Notes: a model not told the origin generated them from the sequence alone. A stretch of 32,987 nucleotides of DNA from Sulfitobacter sp. (GCA_017854855.1 JAFMGZ010000039.1:1-32987), one strand, 5' to 3'. Positions 1-8,441 are shown, counted from the first letter of the stretch. Program-made: numbers and translations.

Positions 1-704
1 ACGCCAAGCCCGATGAACGACAGGCCTGCCGCGTTCAGGATCGCCCAACCAAGGTTCAGCGAGACCTGAACCATCATCGGCGGCAGGGCGTTGGGAAAAA
101 TGTGCAAAGCCAGAACGCGCAGATCCGAATTGCCCGCCAACTTGGCCGCACGGACAAATCCTGCATCACGGCGGATGTTGACCTCGGCCCGGACAAGGCG
201 GGCATAGAACGGCATGTTGATGATCGCTGTTGCATAGATGATGTTCTCGATCGTGTTGCCCAAGGCCGCCACGATGCCCATCGCCAAAACGAAAAGTGGA
301 AAGGCCATGATCGTATCAAGAAACCGGTTCAGGATGATATCGGGCCAACCGCCCCAATATCCGGCGATACATCCCAAGATCGAGCCCACGACAAAGGACA
401 GCGCGACCGCTGCAACCGAGATCGACAGATCCAGCCGGGTCGCGACAATGACCCGGCTGAACACGTCGCGCCCAACGTTGTCGGTACCGAACCAATGTGC
501 GGCCGACGGAGGCTGCAAGGCATTAGCGGCATTGGTGGCGAGTGGATCAAATGGGACCAACGCCGGGCCAAACACCGCCGAAAAGATCAGCAGTGCAAAC
601 ATGCCGAAGGCAACCAACGTCACGGGATTGGCTCTTAGAACGTAAAGGATGTGATCAAAGCTGCCGCTTGCCTTGGCAACTGGCTTTTGCGAAGTCTCGG
701 TCAT
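1..704 (-). CDS. ABC transporter permease, DppC/OppC type (partial, cut by window edge)
   Basis: Reading leftward from the ATG at 704 gives an uninterrupted frame to the window edge, about 234 residues, so the C-terminus is missing. The protein has a short cytoplasmic N-terminus, a first membrane segment around residues 28-48, and the DppC-family periplasmic stretch PFDPLATN followed by HWFGTDNVGRDVFSRV. The inner-membrane permease (EAA) region around 180-215 reads VRAAKLAGNSDLRVLALHIFPN. It is the second permease of a peptide/nickel/opine-type importer and overlaps the upstream permease gene by four bases (ATGA), indicating translational coupling. The family is certain. The substrate is unknown; proximity to biuret hydrolase suggests a nitrogen-rich small molecule rather than a peptide, but that is inference. 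The ATPase genes presumably lie beyond the left edge. Confidence 0.93.
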   Translation of the reverse strand, partial: MTETSQKPVAKASGSFDHILYVLRANPVTLVAFGMFALLIFSAVFGPALVPFDPLATNAANALQPPSAAHWFGTDNVGRDVFSRVIVATRLDLSISVAAVALSFVVGSILGCIAGYWGGWPDIILNRFLDTIMAFPLFVLAMGIVAALGNTIENIIYATAIINMPFYARLVRAEVNIRRDAGFVRAAKLAGNSDLRVLALHIFPNALPPMMVQVSLNLGWAILNAAGLSFIGLG

Positions 705-1735
705 TTTGAGGAAAATCCAATCCGTGGGTCTATCGCTGTGTACAAAAGATCAATCACAAGATTGAGCGCCACAAACAGCAGCGCCATGGACAGCACAAAC
801 CCCTGCACGGCGGCGTAGTCAGAGACCACAAGCGCCTCAACCGCGTAGGAACCGATGCCCGGCCATGCAAAAACCTTTTCCACCAGGACATTCGCGCCCA
901 GCGCAAAGGAAAACACCATGCCAAGCGTTGTCACCACAGGCAGCAACGCGTTGCGAAAGGCGTAGCGGTACAAGATCGTCTGACGGGACAGCCCTGCGGC
1001 ACGCGCGGTCCGGATGAAATCAGAGGACAAAGCGGTCAGCATCGCCGCCCGCGTCATCCGCGCAATCGGGGCCAGCGTGAACAGGGCCAAGGTCGCGGCG
1101 GGCAAGAACAATTGTTTCGCCGCACCGCGCCAGGTTTCCCAATCGCCCATAAGGGCTGCATCAATAAGGTAAAAACCGGTGACATGATCCGGATCAAGAT
1201 AGATGAAATCCAGTCTGCCCAAAGGCGAAGGTGCGACGCCAAGCAGGTAATAGAAGATATAGATCAGCAGGATGCCGGTGAAAAACGTGGGCAAGGACAC
1301 CCCCGCCGTCACCACAACGCGGCACAGATGATCAACCCATGTGCCCGGACGCGTAGCCGCCAATACCCCAAGTGGCACAGCAATCGCGATGGCGAGTAAC
1401 AGCGCGGTAAGGGTCAGCTCAAGTGAGGCAGGCAGACGCTTGGCCAGATCCTCAGCTACAGACCGACCACTCAACAGCGACTGCCCCAGGTCCCCTTGCA
1501 GCAAGTTCCCAACATAGATGAAGAATTGCTGGAAAAGGGGTTTGTCCAAACCCATGGCAACACGGGTTTGTTCAATAGATTCAGTGTCTGCCGCCACCCC
1601 TGCAAAATACACCGCGGGATCGCCGGGCAACGCGCGTGTCAGCAAAAAGCTGATGATGACAACGCCGATGACGACGGGGATGGATTGGGCTATGCGCAAC
1701 AGTGTCGCGCGCAGCCGAGGGGAAGCGGCAAGCAT
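701..1735 (-). CDS. ABC transporter permease, DppB/OppB type
   Basis: This 344-aa integral membrane protein is the first permease of the family-5 binding-protein-dependent importer. The N-terminal membrane segment (about 10-33) is followed by the DppB hallmark TRALPGDPAVYFAG. Five further hydrophobic segments follow, with the EAA-loop equivalent around 240-265 (IRTARAAGLSRQTILYRYAFRN). The length is normal for the family. It starts three bases after the binding-protein gene ends and its stop overlaps the next permease start by four bases, so the three genes are one leftward operon. Start choice: the ATG at 1735 gives an N-terminus that aligns with DppB-type proteins. The family is very secure, the substrate is not. 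Confidence 0.95.
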   Translation of the reverse strand: MLAASPRLRATLLRIAQSIPVVIGVVIISFLLTRALPGDPAVYFAGVAADTESIEQTRVAMGLDKPLFQQFFIYVGNLLQGDLGQSLLSGRSVAEDLAKRLPASLELTLTALLLAIAIAVPLGVLAATRPGTWVDHLCRVVVTAGVSLPTFFTGILLIYIFYYLLGVAPSPLGRLDFIYLDPDHVTGFYLIDAALMGDWETWRGAAKQLFLPAATLALFTLAPIARMTRAAMLTALSSDFIRTARAAGLSRQTILYRYAFRNALLPVVTTLGMVFSFALGANVLVEKVFAWPGIGSYAVEALVVSDYAAVQGFVLSMALLFVALNLVIDLLYTAIDPRIGFSSK

Positions 1736-1738
1736 CAG

Positions 1739-3346
1739 TTATACGCGCGAAATTGGACGGATGTCCAACTGACGGTGGAACCAGAATTCATAGCCCTCTG
1801 CCCCATTCATGGCGACATTCAACGCCGGCTGGTACAGCGGAATCCGTGGCAATTCATCCAGCACGATTTCGAACATACGCTTGATCTTTGGCGCATATTC
1901 CGGATCGTCCATCGGCATATGCAACGTCGCATTGGTCAGCTCTTCGACTTCCTCGTTGCGGTAGTTGGACGAATTGAACAGGTGACCGTCCTGGTAGGCC
2001 CAGAAGAAATAGTAATCCGGAGTGTTCAGCCAACCGCCAAAGTTTTCCAGATGCAGCGGCAAACGCTTTTCAACCAGAACAGCCGTCCGCCAGTTCGCAC
2101 CGGGGATCTTTTCGATGGTCACATTGATCCCGATTTTGCCAAGGGCCTCTTGCACCAGAAGCGCCGTTGGCTCCATCCAAGACGCAAGGTCCAGGCTGAT
2201 GGACAAGGGTACATCAAAGCCTTCAGCATAGGCTGAGGCGGCCATCAGTTCCTTCGCCTTTTCGATGTCGGTGTAATACTGTGTCTTGCGCGGCCAGGCG
2301 ATGTCGTTGATCTCTTCTTCGCCACCCCACATTGGCAACCCGCGACCGTAGGCTGCGGCCTGGAAAATGTCTTCGTAAGGGACGGCATAGGCGATGGCCT
2401 TGCGCACGTTTGCGTCCTGAAACGGCTCAAAGGCAAAGTTCGGGCAGAGGCAGTGGATACAGTTCTCAACCGGCGTGGAAAATACATCCAGCGTCTCGGC
2501 CAGCTCTGCTGCATCTTTGTCAGGAATGTCGAAAGCAACCTGAACATCGCCACGTTCCACCAATGCACGGCGCGTCGCCGGGCTTGGTACTTCGCGGATC
2601 ACAACGCGCTTGAGAGCGGGAAGCGGGCCGCCGACCCAGGCATCATTGCGCTCATAGACAAGCTGCTCGCCCGGGGTCCAGCGGGCCACTTTGTACGCCC
2701 CCGAACCTGCGGCGGTCGTGTGAAGATATTCCGTGGCCCAAGGATCATCCTCGGTTGCATTGGCCAAGGCTTCGACCGAGTTCATGATATAGGGCACCGG
2801 CACGGCCAAATCGGGGATCGTCAGCTTGGACGCGCGGTCCAGCTTGATGACAAAAGTCTCTTCGTCGACGGCTTCGAATTGGTCCGGACGCTCAAGGCCG
2901 CCCGCTTTCATCTGTACAGTGGGGAACCCACCCACAGAGACAGCGCGGTCAAACGACCACTTCACATCAGCGGCTGTCACCTTACGACCATCCCAGAAGG
3001 TGGCATTCGATTTCAGCTTGAAGGTTAGCGTCAGGCCATCTTCGGATTCGGTCCAGCTTTCGGCAAGTTCGGGTTCGATCACCTGGTAATCATAGGAAAA
3101 ACCGCCGTCCGGCGTTTGCTTGGTCCCGAAAGACAACAAGCGGTCATAGCAGTTGATCCCCACCTGATAAGACGCACGGCTTGTGCCGGAGCGGTGCAAA
3201 TCAAGGCTGTTGATTGTTGCGCCCGTCACCACAACAAGGGTGTCGGACCCTTGAGCCGCAGCAGGCATCGCGCGCAGGAATGGCAGAACGGAGGCACCAG
3301 CGGCACCCATCTTGAGGAAATTGCGTCGGGAGGTTGTAGCGGTCAT
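1739..3346 (-). CDS. ABC transporter substrate-binding protein, family 5 (Dpp/Opp type), Tat leader
   Basis: A 535-aa periplasmic binding protein that captures substrate for the two permeases downstream. The start is taken at the ATG at 3346. An open frame extends 24 codons further, but that part is lysine-rich repeat-like sequence, while the 3346 start gives a textbook twin-arginine leader (SRRNFLKMGAAG, Arg-Arg at residues 7-8) followed by a hydrophobic stretch and an AAAQG cleavage region. The mature part shows SBP_bac_5 features: a LAESWTESEDGLTLTFKLK strand set, TFWDGRKVTAADVKWSFDRA near residues 120-140, and an ERNDAWVGG segment. It is the promoter-proximal gene of the operon and diverges from the LysR gene, which is its likely regulator. 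Substrate is unknown; peptides, opines or ureido compounds are all possible. Confidence 0.93.
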   Translation of the reverse strand: MTATTSRRNFLKMGAAGASVLPFLRAMPAAAQGSDTLVVVTGATINSLDLHRSGTSRASYQVGINCYDRLLSFGTKQTPDGGFSYDYQVIEPELAESWTESEDGLTLTFKLKSNATFWDGRKVTAADVKWSFDRAVSVGGFPTVQMKAGGLERPDQFEAVDEETFVIKLDRASKLTIPDLAVPVPYIMNSVEALANATEDDPWATEYLHTTAAGSGAYKVARWTPGEQLVYERNDAWVGGPLPALKRVVIREVPSPATRRALVERGDVQVAFDIPDKDAAELAETLDVFSTPVENCIHCLCPNFAFEPFQDANVRKAIAYAVPYEDIFQAAAYGRGLPMWGGEEEINDIAWPRKTQYYTDIEKAKELMAASAYAEGFDVPLSISLDLASWMEPTALLVQEALGKIGINVTIEKIPGANWRTAVLVEKRLPLHLENFGGWLNTPDYYFFWAYQDGHLFNSSNYRNEEVEELTNATLHMPMDDPEYAPKIKRMFEIVLDELPRIPLYQPALNVAMNGAEGYEFWFHRQLDIRPISRV

Positions 3347-3367
3347 TTTATCTCTCTCTGTTGGCAT

Positions 3368-3394
3368 GCATTTTTTGAATTGGCATTTTTTGAA
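3368..3394. repeat. Tandem direct repeat in the transporter leader
   Basis: The 12-base unit GCATTTTTTGAA occurs at 3368-3379 and again at 3383-3394, a 15-base period. It sits 20-50 bases upstream of the chosen start of the binding-protein gene, inside its probable leader. A weaker third copy may follow at about 3398-3410. It may be a regulator half-site array or a replication-slippage scar; nothing in the sequence decides between them. Confidence 0.5.
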
Positions 3395-3470
3395 GTTGGT
3401 ACTTTTGGGATTCGGCATTTACAGAAAGTTTGCGTTAGATAAGCGTGTACTTCTAATGCTATAAAATCAC

Positions 3471-3485
3471 ATACGCGGTGCGCAT
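3471..3485. promoter_or_regulatory. Candidate LysR operator (T-N11-A) in the divergent promoter region
   Basis: The 15-mer ATACGCGGTGCGCAT is an interrupted palindrome (arms ATaCGC and GCGcAT around GGT, one mismatched pair) with the T-N11-A spacing typical of LysR-family sites. It lies 31 bases upstream of the LysR start and about 125 bases upstream of the divergent transporter gene, the usual place for an autoregulatory and activating site. Assignment rests on pattern and position only. Confidence 0.4.
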
Positions 3486-3515
3486 TTTGCAACGCTCTCT
3501 GAAAAGGCGTTTGAA

Positions 3516-4439
3516 TTGAAGTACCTAAGGACATTTGAGCTGATCGAAGCCGTCGTGCGCGCCGGATCAATCCGCAAAGCTGCGGAGGACACGAACCTAA
3601 CGGCGTCTGCGCTGAACCGGCGCATCCAGAACTTTGAGCAAGAATTTGGGTGGCCGATTTTTGAGCGCCTGCCGCGCGGGATGCGACTGAACCCTGCCGG
3701 GGAGCTGCTGATGCAGCACATCCGACTGCAAAAAACGGATCTGGCGCGGGTGCAGTCGCAGGTTGCAGACCTGTCAGGGCAACGGCGCGGACATGTCTCA
3801 ATTGCCTGTTCGCAAGCCCTGCTGCCGTATTTCATCCCCGAACAGATTGCGATCTACCGCGCCGAACATCCCGGCGTCAGCTTTACGGTCAATGTGCGTG
3901 ACCGCGCACAGGCCGAGCAGGACCTCGCATCTTTTAGCAGCGATCTTGCGCTTGTTTTTGAGCCTGTTCATCTGGTTGATTTTGAGGTTCTTTTTGCCCT
4001 TCCTCAGCCGATCCACGCAGTGTTTAGATCTGACCATCCTCTGGCGGGAAAGTCTGATTTGCGCCTGCGCGATTGCCTGTCTCACAAACTGGTTTTGCCC
4101 ACCGCGGCCTATGGTGTGCGGCACCTGATGGAAACTGCGGCTGCCCGCAAGGGACATACGCTGGCACCTGTGGTTGAAACGGAATCCTTTGATTTGATCC
4201 GGCACTATGTGACCCGTGAAAATGCGATTGGCTTCCAAATTCCGATTGGCCTGAGCACCCAAGAACAAGAGACAATCGCGCATGTGCCCCTGTCTGAAAG
4301 AGACCTGCCCGTGGGACGTTTGCTGCTTGGTCAGATGAAGGGGCGGGCACTGCCCGTCGCCTCTGCAAAGTTTGGCCAGCAGCTTGTCGCTGCACTCGCG
4401 CATTGGGCGGACCAGCAGCACGTGCCACCGCAGGCGTGA
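3516..4439 (+). CDS. LysR-family transcriptional regulator
   Basis: A 307-aa DNA-binding regulator. Residues 1-65 form the winged HTH (FELIEAVVRAGSIRKAAED, then TASALNRRIQNFEQEFG). The rest is the periplasmic-binding-protein-like effector domain (HVSIACSQALLPYFIPEQIA from about residue 92). No ATG is available at the conserved N-terminus; translation appears to start at a TTG at 3516 preceded by a purine-rich AAAAGGCG at 3502-3509. It is divergent from the family-5 ABC operon and upstream of biuH in the same direction, so it probably controls one or both in response to a ureido compound. The effector is inferred from context only. Its stop codon lies inside a perfect palindrome. Confidence 0.93.
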   Translation: MKYLRTFELIEAVVRAGSIRKAAEDTNLTASALNRRIQNFEQEFGWPIFERLPRGMRLNPAGELLMQHIRLQKTDLARVQSQVADLSGQRRGHVSIACSQALLPYFIPEQIAIYRAEHPGVSFTVNVRDRAQAEQDLASFSSDLALVFEPVHLVDFEVLFALPQPIHAVFRSDHPLAGKSDLRLRDCLSHKLVLPTAAYGVRHLMETAAARKGHTLAPVVETESFDLIRHYVTRENAIGFQIPIGLSTQEQETIAHVPLSERDLPVGRLLLGQMKGRALPVASAKFGQQLVAALAHWADQQHVPPQA

Positions 4440-4455
4440 TGCAAAATTTGCATCA
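4437..4455. promoter_or_regulatory. Perfect 19-bp palindrome upstream of biuH, candidate operator
   Basis: TGATGCAAA and TTTGCATCA are exact inverted copies around a single central A. The site overlaps the TGA of the LysR gene and ends 118 bases before the biuH ATG. The inner part (T at 4440, A at 4452) also satisfies the LysR T-N11-A rule. With a one-base centre and no T-tract it is better suited to a dimeric DNA-binding protein than to an RNA terminator. Whether LysR or another regulator binds it is unknown. Confidence 0.5.
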
Positions 4456-4573
4456 TTCTGGTGTAATCTTAGCACAGGACAGCAGCGCTTTCTTGGGTTC
4501 ATTGTGGCCGTGTTCCTGATTTCAGCGCCCGTACTGCGCCGGGCAGGCTGCGATCATCCCGAAAGGCCACAGC

Positions 4574-5260
4574 ATGAAAAACCAACACTCTATTGCCGCA
4601 GATCCCTATGCATGGCCCTACAACGCTGACCTGCGCCCGGAAAATACCGCGCTTGTCATCATCGACATGCAGACCGATTTTTGCGGCGTCGGCGGCTATG
4701 TGGACAAAATGGGTTATGACCTGTCGATGACCCAAGCTCCGATCAAACCGATCAAAGCGGTGTTGGACGCCATGCGCGACAAGGGGTATCACATCATTCA
4801 TACCCGCGAGGGCCACCGCGCGGATCTTTCCGACCTGCCTGCAAACAAGCGCTGGCGCAGTCAGCAGATTGGCGCAGGCATCGGTGATCCGGGGCCTTGC
4901 GGCAAAATTCTTGTGCGCGGCGAACCCGGCTGGAATATCATTCCAGAGCTTTCCCCCGCCACGGGCGAACCCATCATCGACAAGCCCGGCAAAGGCAGTT
5001 TTTACGCCACAGACCTGGAAATGATCCTGCGGACACGGGGCATCGAAAATCTGATCCTTACGGGAATAACCACCGATGTTTGCGTCTCGACCACCATGCG
5101 AGAAGCAAATGATCGGGGCTTTGAGTGTCTCGTGCTGTCAGATTGCTGCGGGGCGACCGACAAGGGCAACCACGATGCCGCCCTGAAAATGGTGACCATG
5201 CAAGGCGGCGTCTTTGGGGCCGTGAGCGATAGTGCCACCGTGTTAAGGCAACTGTCATGA
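4574..5260 (+). CDS. biuH: Biuret amidohydrolase (isochorismatase-family cysteine hydrolase)
   Basis: A cytoplasmic enzyme expected to hydrolyse biuret to allophanate and ammonia (EC 3.5.1.84). The 228-aa sequence resembles rhizobial BiuH as I remember it over its whole length, including [18 protein letters not shown] at the N-terminus, [20 protein letters not shown], and [18 protein letters not shown]. The catalytic triad is visible as Asp31, Lys137 and Cys170, with the substrate-binding Gln at 210. All four sit exactly five positions before the numbers I recall for the Rhizobium leguminosarum enzyme (36, 142, 175, 215). The cis-peptide region around GITT is intact. It is the first gene of a rightward cluster with a second hydrolase and a cupin. 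The product allophanate needs an allophanate hydrolase, which is not in this window. RutB-type ureidoacrylate hydrolase is the main alternative but fits less well. Confidence 0.9.
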   Translation: MKNQHSIAADPYAWPYNADLRPENTALVIIDMQTDFCGVGGYVDKMGYDLSMTQAPIKPIKAVLDAMRDKGYHIIHTREGHRADLSDLPANKRWRSQQIGAGIGDPGPCGKILVRGEPGWNIIPELSPATGEPIIDKPGKGSFYATDLEMILRTRGIENLILTGITTDVCVSTTMREANDRGFECLVLSDCCGATDKGNHDAALKMVTMQGGVFGAVSDSATVLRQLS

Positions 5261-5333
5261 GCGCAGGCTCCAAAAGGCGCTGTGCGCATGCCGATGTGGC
5301 CGCTATGATTGGGCCGCGCGGAGGGGCTTCTGG

Positions 5334-6002
5334 ATGACCCGTGTTGCTGCCGCCCTGCCCTTTGGTTTTGACTTTGATCCCGCCACAACCGCGTTGATCG
5401 TCATCGACATGCAACGCGACTTTATTGAACCGGGGGGTTTTGGCGAAACGCTGGGCAATGATGTCTCGCTTTTGCAAGCGATCGTGCCGACGACGGCGCG
5501 CCTGATCGCGCTTTGCCGTGCCCACGGCCTGCCCGTGATCCACACACGAGAGTGCCACAAGCCGGACCTGTCCGATCTGCCCCCCGCCAAGCGTGACAGG
5601 GGCAAGCCTGAATTGCGGATCGGCGACCCAGGCCCCATGGGCCGCATTTTGGTGGCCGGCGAAGACGGGGCTTCCATCATCAAGGAGGTTTACCCTATCG
5701 CGGGCGAAGTGGTGATCGACAAGCCCGGCAAGGGGGCCTTCTATGCCACCAATCTTGCAGAACATCTCAAAGCGATAGATGCCAAGACCCTGATCTTTGC
5801 TGGCGTGACCACAGAAGTTTGCGTTCAGTCGACGATGCGCGAGGCAAATGACCGTGGCTATGACAGCCTGCTCATTGAGGACGCGACCGAGAGCTACTTT
5901 CCCGCCTTTAAGGCTGCGACCCTAGAGATGATCCGCGCGCAGGGTGCTATTGTCGGCTGGACCGCCACCTGCGCCCAACTGGAGGCTGCTTTGAATGAAT
6001 GA
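5334..6002 (+). CDS. Isochorismatase-family cysteine hydrolase, BiuH/RutB-like; possible triuret hydrolase
   Basis: A 222-aa paralogue of the preceding enzyme. It has the same catalytic layout: Asp25 (VIDMQRDF), Lys130 ([10 protein letters not shown]) and Cys163 ([17 protein letters not shown]), plus the tract [14 protein letters not shown] and [15 protein letters not shown] shared with BiuH. It diverges in the N-terminal arm and the last 40 residues, so a different substrate is likely. Triuret hydrolase is known to be a close BiuH relative, and a triuret-then-biuret order would make sense of the tandem pair, but this is inference. A ureidoacrylate- or carbamoyl-type amidase is equally possible. 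A GGAGGGG ribosome site at 5319-5325 supports the ATG at 5334. Its last eight bases overlap the cupin gene. Confidence 0.75.
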   Translation: MTRVAAALPFGFDFDPATTALIVIDMQRDFIEPGGFGETLGNDVSLLQAIVPTTARLIALCRAHGLPVIHTRECHKPDLSDLPPAKRDRGKPELRIGDPGPMGRILVAGEDGASIIKEVYPIAGEVVIDKPGKGAFYATNLAEHLKAIDAKTLIFAGVTTEVCVQSTMREANDRGYDSLLIEDATESYFPAFKAATLEMIRAQGAIVGWTATCAQLEAALNE

Positions 6003-6327
6003 TCCTTTTGTGATCGCCGATCTGATGGACACATGGCAGGGCCTGCCCTTCGTTCCCTTTCGTGAAGGCGTCGAGGTGCATTACATAAAACAAGGCGCGC
6101 CTGCGTTGGCCGTCTTGCGCTATGCGCCGGGCGCAAAAGTGCCGCTACATTTGCATACGGGCCTTGAAACGATCGTTGTGCTGGACGGCGTGCAATCCGA
6201 CGAACGGGGCGATTATGGCAAAGGCACCCTGATCCTGAACCCTGCGGGTACCACCCACTCTGTCTGGTCCGAGCAGGGGTGCGCCGTACTGATCCAATGG
6301 GAACGACCTATTCAATTCCCCGAGTGA
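5995..6327 (+). CDS. Small cupin protein, ChrR-like
   Basis: A 110-aa single-domain beta-barrel protein. The metal-binding cupin residues are visible as His52, His54, Glu58 ([15 protein letters not shown]) and His88 (NPAGTTHSV), the pattern of the ChrR C-terminal cupin that binds zinc. No ChrR anti-sigma domain is attached, so it is a stand-alone cupin. Its start lies within the end of the upstream hydrolase gene (eight-base overlap), implying co-translation and a shared role, perhaps a metal-dependent isomerase/decarboxylase step or a sensor. No specific reaction can be assigned. Confidence 0.82.
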   Translation: MNDPFVIADLMDTWQGLPFVPFREGVEVHYIKQGAPALAVLRYAPGAKVPLHLHTGLETIVVLDGVQSDERGDYGKGTLILNPAGTTHSVWSEQGCAVLIQWERPIQFPE

Positions 6328-6366
6328 CCTTCGAGATGCCCCAAACTTGGCAGAGAAAGATCGCCG

Positions 6367-7152
6367 TCACTTTCGCCAGATCGCTTCATACTGTGCGATG
6401 ATCTGATGCATACGTGCGGAACCAAAGCTGGGATCGTGGCCGCCATGCACGACAGAAACATCCAGGGCTTTCAGCTTGTTGAATGTTGCGATGTAGTCAG
6501 GAACGCTCATTCCCGGACCTTCGTATATCAGCGGCCCATCATAGATTGCATCGGCCGCAAACAGCACGCCTGACGCCTCTTCAAACAACCCGATCCCCCC
6601 TGGCGAATGTCCCGGCAGATGCAGCACCCTGTAGCTGTGATTGCCCAGATCGACCACGTCGCCTTCGTTTAGCAAACTGGTCGCCTTGGCCCCGCGCAAG
6701 ACATAGGATTTGGGATCATAGCCCGCAAAGGGCAGCGCATCGATCAGCAGTTCGTCAATCGGCGGATAGCCCGCGTCAAGAAAGGTCTGCAACAGCGCCG
6801 CAGGCATATCGTCACGGTAAAGCGATGACAGCCCCGAAGGCTTGGCCATTTCATCCGCCTCGGCTGGGTGCACAAGGCGGGTGTCAAATTCATGCACGCA
6901 GCCGATGTGGTCGATATGGGTATGCGACGACACGCAAATGATCTCTTTGGACGGATCGCTGCGCAATGTGTCGAGATAGGGTTTCAGAGGCACGATCCCC
7001 ATGCCCGTATCCAAGATCATATCGCGCGTGCTGCCTTCGACCAAAAACATATTGGCCTGTTCGAGGACATGAACATGCGGCTCAAGAATGAGCGTCGTAT
7101 GATCGTCGATCTTTTTGGATGTGTACCACTGTGTGGCAACGGGAAGTTTCAT
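6367..7152 (-). CDS. Metallo-beta-lactamase-fold hydrolase
   Basis: A 261-aa zinc hydrolase. Metal-binding motifs appear in canonical order: HTHIDHIG (about residues 93-100), LPGHSPGGIGLF, the aspartate of FAADAIYDG, and the last histidine in VVHGGHDP. The fold resembles lactonase/glyoxalase-II-like members; no signal peptide is seen, so it is probably cytoplasmic. The start is set at 7152 because GGAGA lies six bases upstream and the protein then begins MKLPVATQWYTS; the 15 extra codons before it look like leader. It diverges from the ureohydrolase gene, sharing a roughly 250-base intergenic region. In this context it may open a cyclic intermediate, but the substrate is unknown. Confidence 0.87.
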   Translation of the reverse strand: MKLPVATQWYTSKKIDDHTTLILEPHVHVLEQANMFLVEGSTRDMILDTGMGIVPLKPYLDTLRSDPSKEIICVSSHTHIDHIGCVHEFDTRLVHPAEADEMAKPSGLSSLYRDDMPAALLQTFLDAGYPPIDELLIDALPFAGYDPKSYVLRGAKATSLLNEGDVVDLGNHSYRVLHLPGHSPGGIGLFEEASGVLFAADAIYDGPLIYEGPGMSVPDYIATFNKLKALDVSVVHGGHDPSFGSARMHQIIAQYEAIWRK

Positions 7153-7406
7153 CTGGTGTCTCCGTTCTTGGCCATATCGCGACATGTTCAGGCACAAGCG
7201 TTATCTTGAGGCGCAAAATCAACCTCTGCCAGTCATTTGTAATTTCAGGCGGCGATCGGTGAAAACAACCATATTGATCGGGCATAAAGATCAAAATTTA
7301 GGCACCGACAAAGCCTTCGCACCAGGATGCCGCCTCGTTTTGGTGCCACACCTTCAATTCCGCTGACAGGTAATGGCGCTGGTCCCGTTTTTGGTCTTTG
7401 CTCCAT

Positions 7407-8405
7407 ATGAAAGACGTTGATAATTTGATCTTGAATGAGGATGATCCATTGGACTTCAAACCGCCTTCGACCCCAAACCCACTGGCACCCCGTTTCACTG
7501 AGATCGCCACATTTATGCGCATGCCCATTGCGCAGTCATTGCAAGATGCAGAGATAGGCATGTTCGGCGTGCCCTATGACGGCGCTCTGACAAACCGTGC
7601 GGGCACCCGACATGGCCCGCGCGAGGTGCGCAATCAATCCAGTCTGATGCGGGCCATCAACCACGCCACACGGATCAACCCCTTTGAACTGGCAAAGATA
7701 CGGGACATGGGCGATGTCCCCTTTACGCGTATGTTTGAAGTCGAGGCGACCCATAACGAGATTGAGGCTTTCGCTGAGATGCTGATCGGCGCAGACGTCC
7801 TGCCCTTTGCAATTGGCGGCGATCATTCGATCAGCCTGCCCTTGCTGCGCGCCATTGCCAAAGACGCGCCCGTTGCCTTGATCCATGTGGATGCGCATGC
7901 CGACACGACCGACAGTTTTCAAGGGTCCAAGTTCAACCATGGGGCCCCGTTTCGCCGGGCCGTCGAAGAAGGATTGATAGACCCGACGAAGACCATCCAG
8001 ATTGGCATTCGCGGCACACAAAATACCGCCGATGGATGGGATTTCTCTGAAAGCAGCGGCATGCGTGTCGTGTTTTGCGAAGAATTCCACGAAAAAGGTC
8101 CCGTCGCGATCGCAGCTGAGGCGTGCGCCCTGGTTGGCGATATGCCTGTCTATCTGACCTATGACATCGACAGCCTTGACCCCGTTTATGCCCCCGGCAC
8201 CGGCACGCCAGAAATTGGCGGCATGACCACCCATCAAGCGCAGGTCTTGCTGCGCGGTTTGCGCGATCTCAATTATGTCGGCGCGGACCTCGTCGAGGTT
8301 TCGCCCCCCTTTGATGTGGGCGATGTAACGTCGCTTGCAGGCGCGGCCCTTGCCTATGAAATCCTGTGTCTTCTGGCCGAAGTGCGCAGCAAAAGAAGCG
8401 GGTGA
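7407..8405 (+). CDS. Ureohydrolase of the arginase/agmatinase family, guanidino-acid type
   Basis: A 332-aa dinuclear metal hydrolase that releases urea from a guanidino compound. All six metal ligands are present: His140 (GGDH), Asp162, His164 and Asp166 (VDAHADT), Asp253 and Asp255 (TYDIDSLDP). The sequence FGVPYDGALTNRAGTRHGPR, the FNHGAPFRRAVEEGLIDP loop and GTGTPEIGGMTTHQAQVLLR resemble the pseudomonad guanidinobutyrase/guanidinopropionase branch as I remember it, more than classical arginase. A guanidine hydrolase (GdmH-like) role cannot be excluded, but no HypA/HypB-like nickel chaperones are nearby. Starts at ATG 7407 or TTG 7398 are both possible; neither has a convincing ribosome site. 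It stands alone in its transcription unit. Urea made here would need urease or a carboxylase elsewhere. Confidence 0.87.
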   Translation: MKDVDNLILNEDDPLDFKPPSTPNPLAPRFTEIATFMRMPIAQSLQDAEIGMFGVPYDGALTNRAGTRHGPREVRNQSSLMRAINHATRINPFELAKIRDMGDVPFTRMFEVEATHNEIEAFAEMLIGADVLPFAIGGDHSISLPLLRAIAKDAPVALIHVDAHADTTDSFQGSKFNHGAPFRRAVEEGLIDPTKTIQIGIRGTQNTADGWDFSESSGMRVVFCEEFHEKGPVAIAAEACALVGDMPVYLTYDIDSLDPVYAPGTGTPEIGGMTTHQAQVLLRGLRDLNYVGADLVEVSPPFDVGDVTSLAGAALAYEILCLLAEVRSKRSG

Positions 8406-8441
8406 TCTATTGAGCCCGCGCAAGGTACGGCCTGTCTGATA

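Noticed and set aside
1496-2236. Plus-strand 246-codon open frame
   Set aside because: It is antisense to the family-5 binding protein and permease genes, both with clear family signatures.
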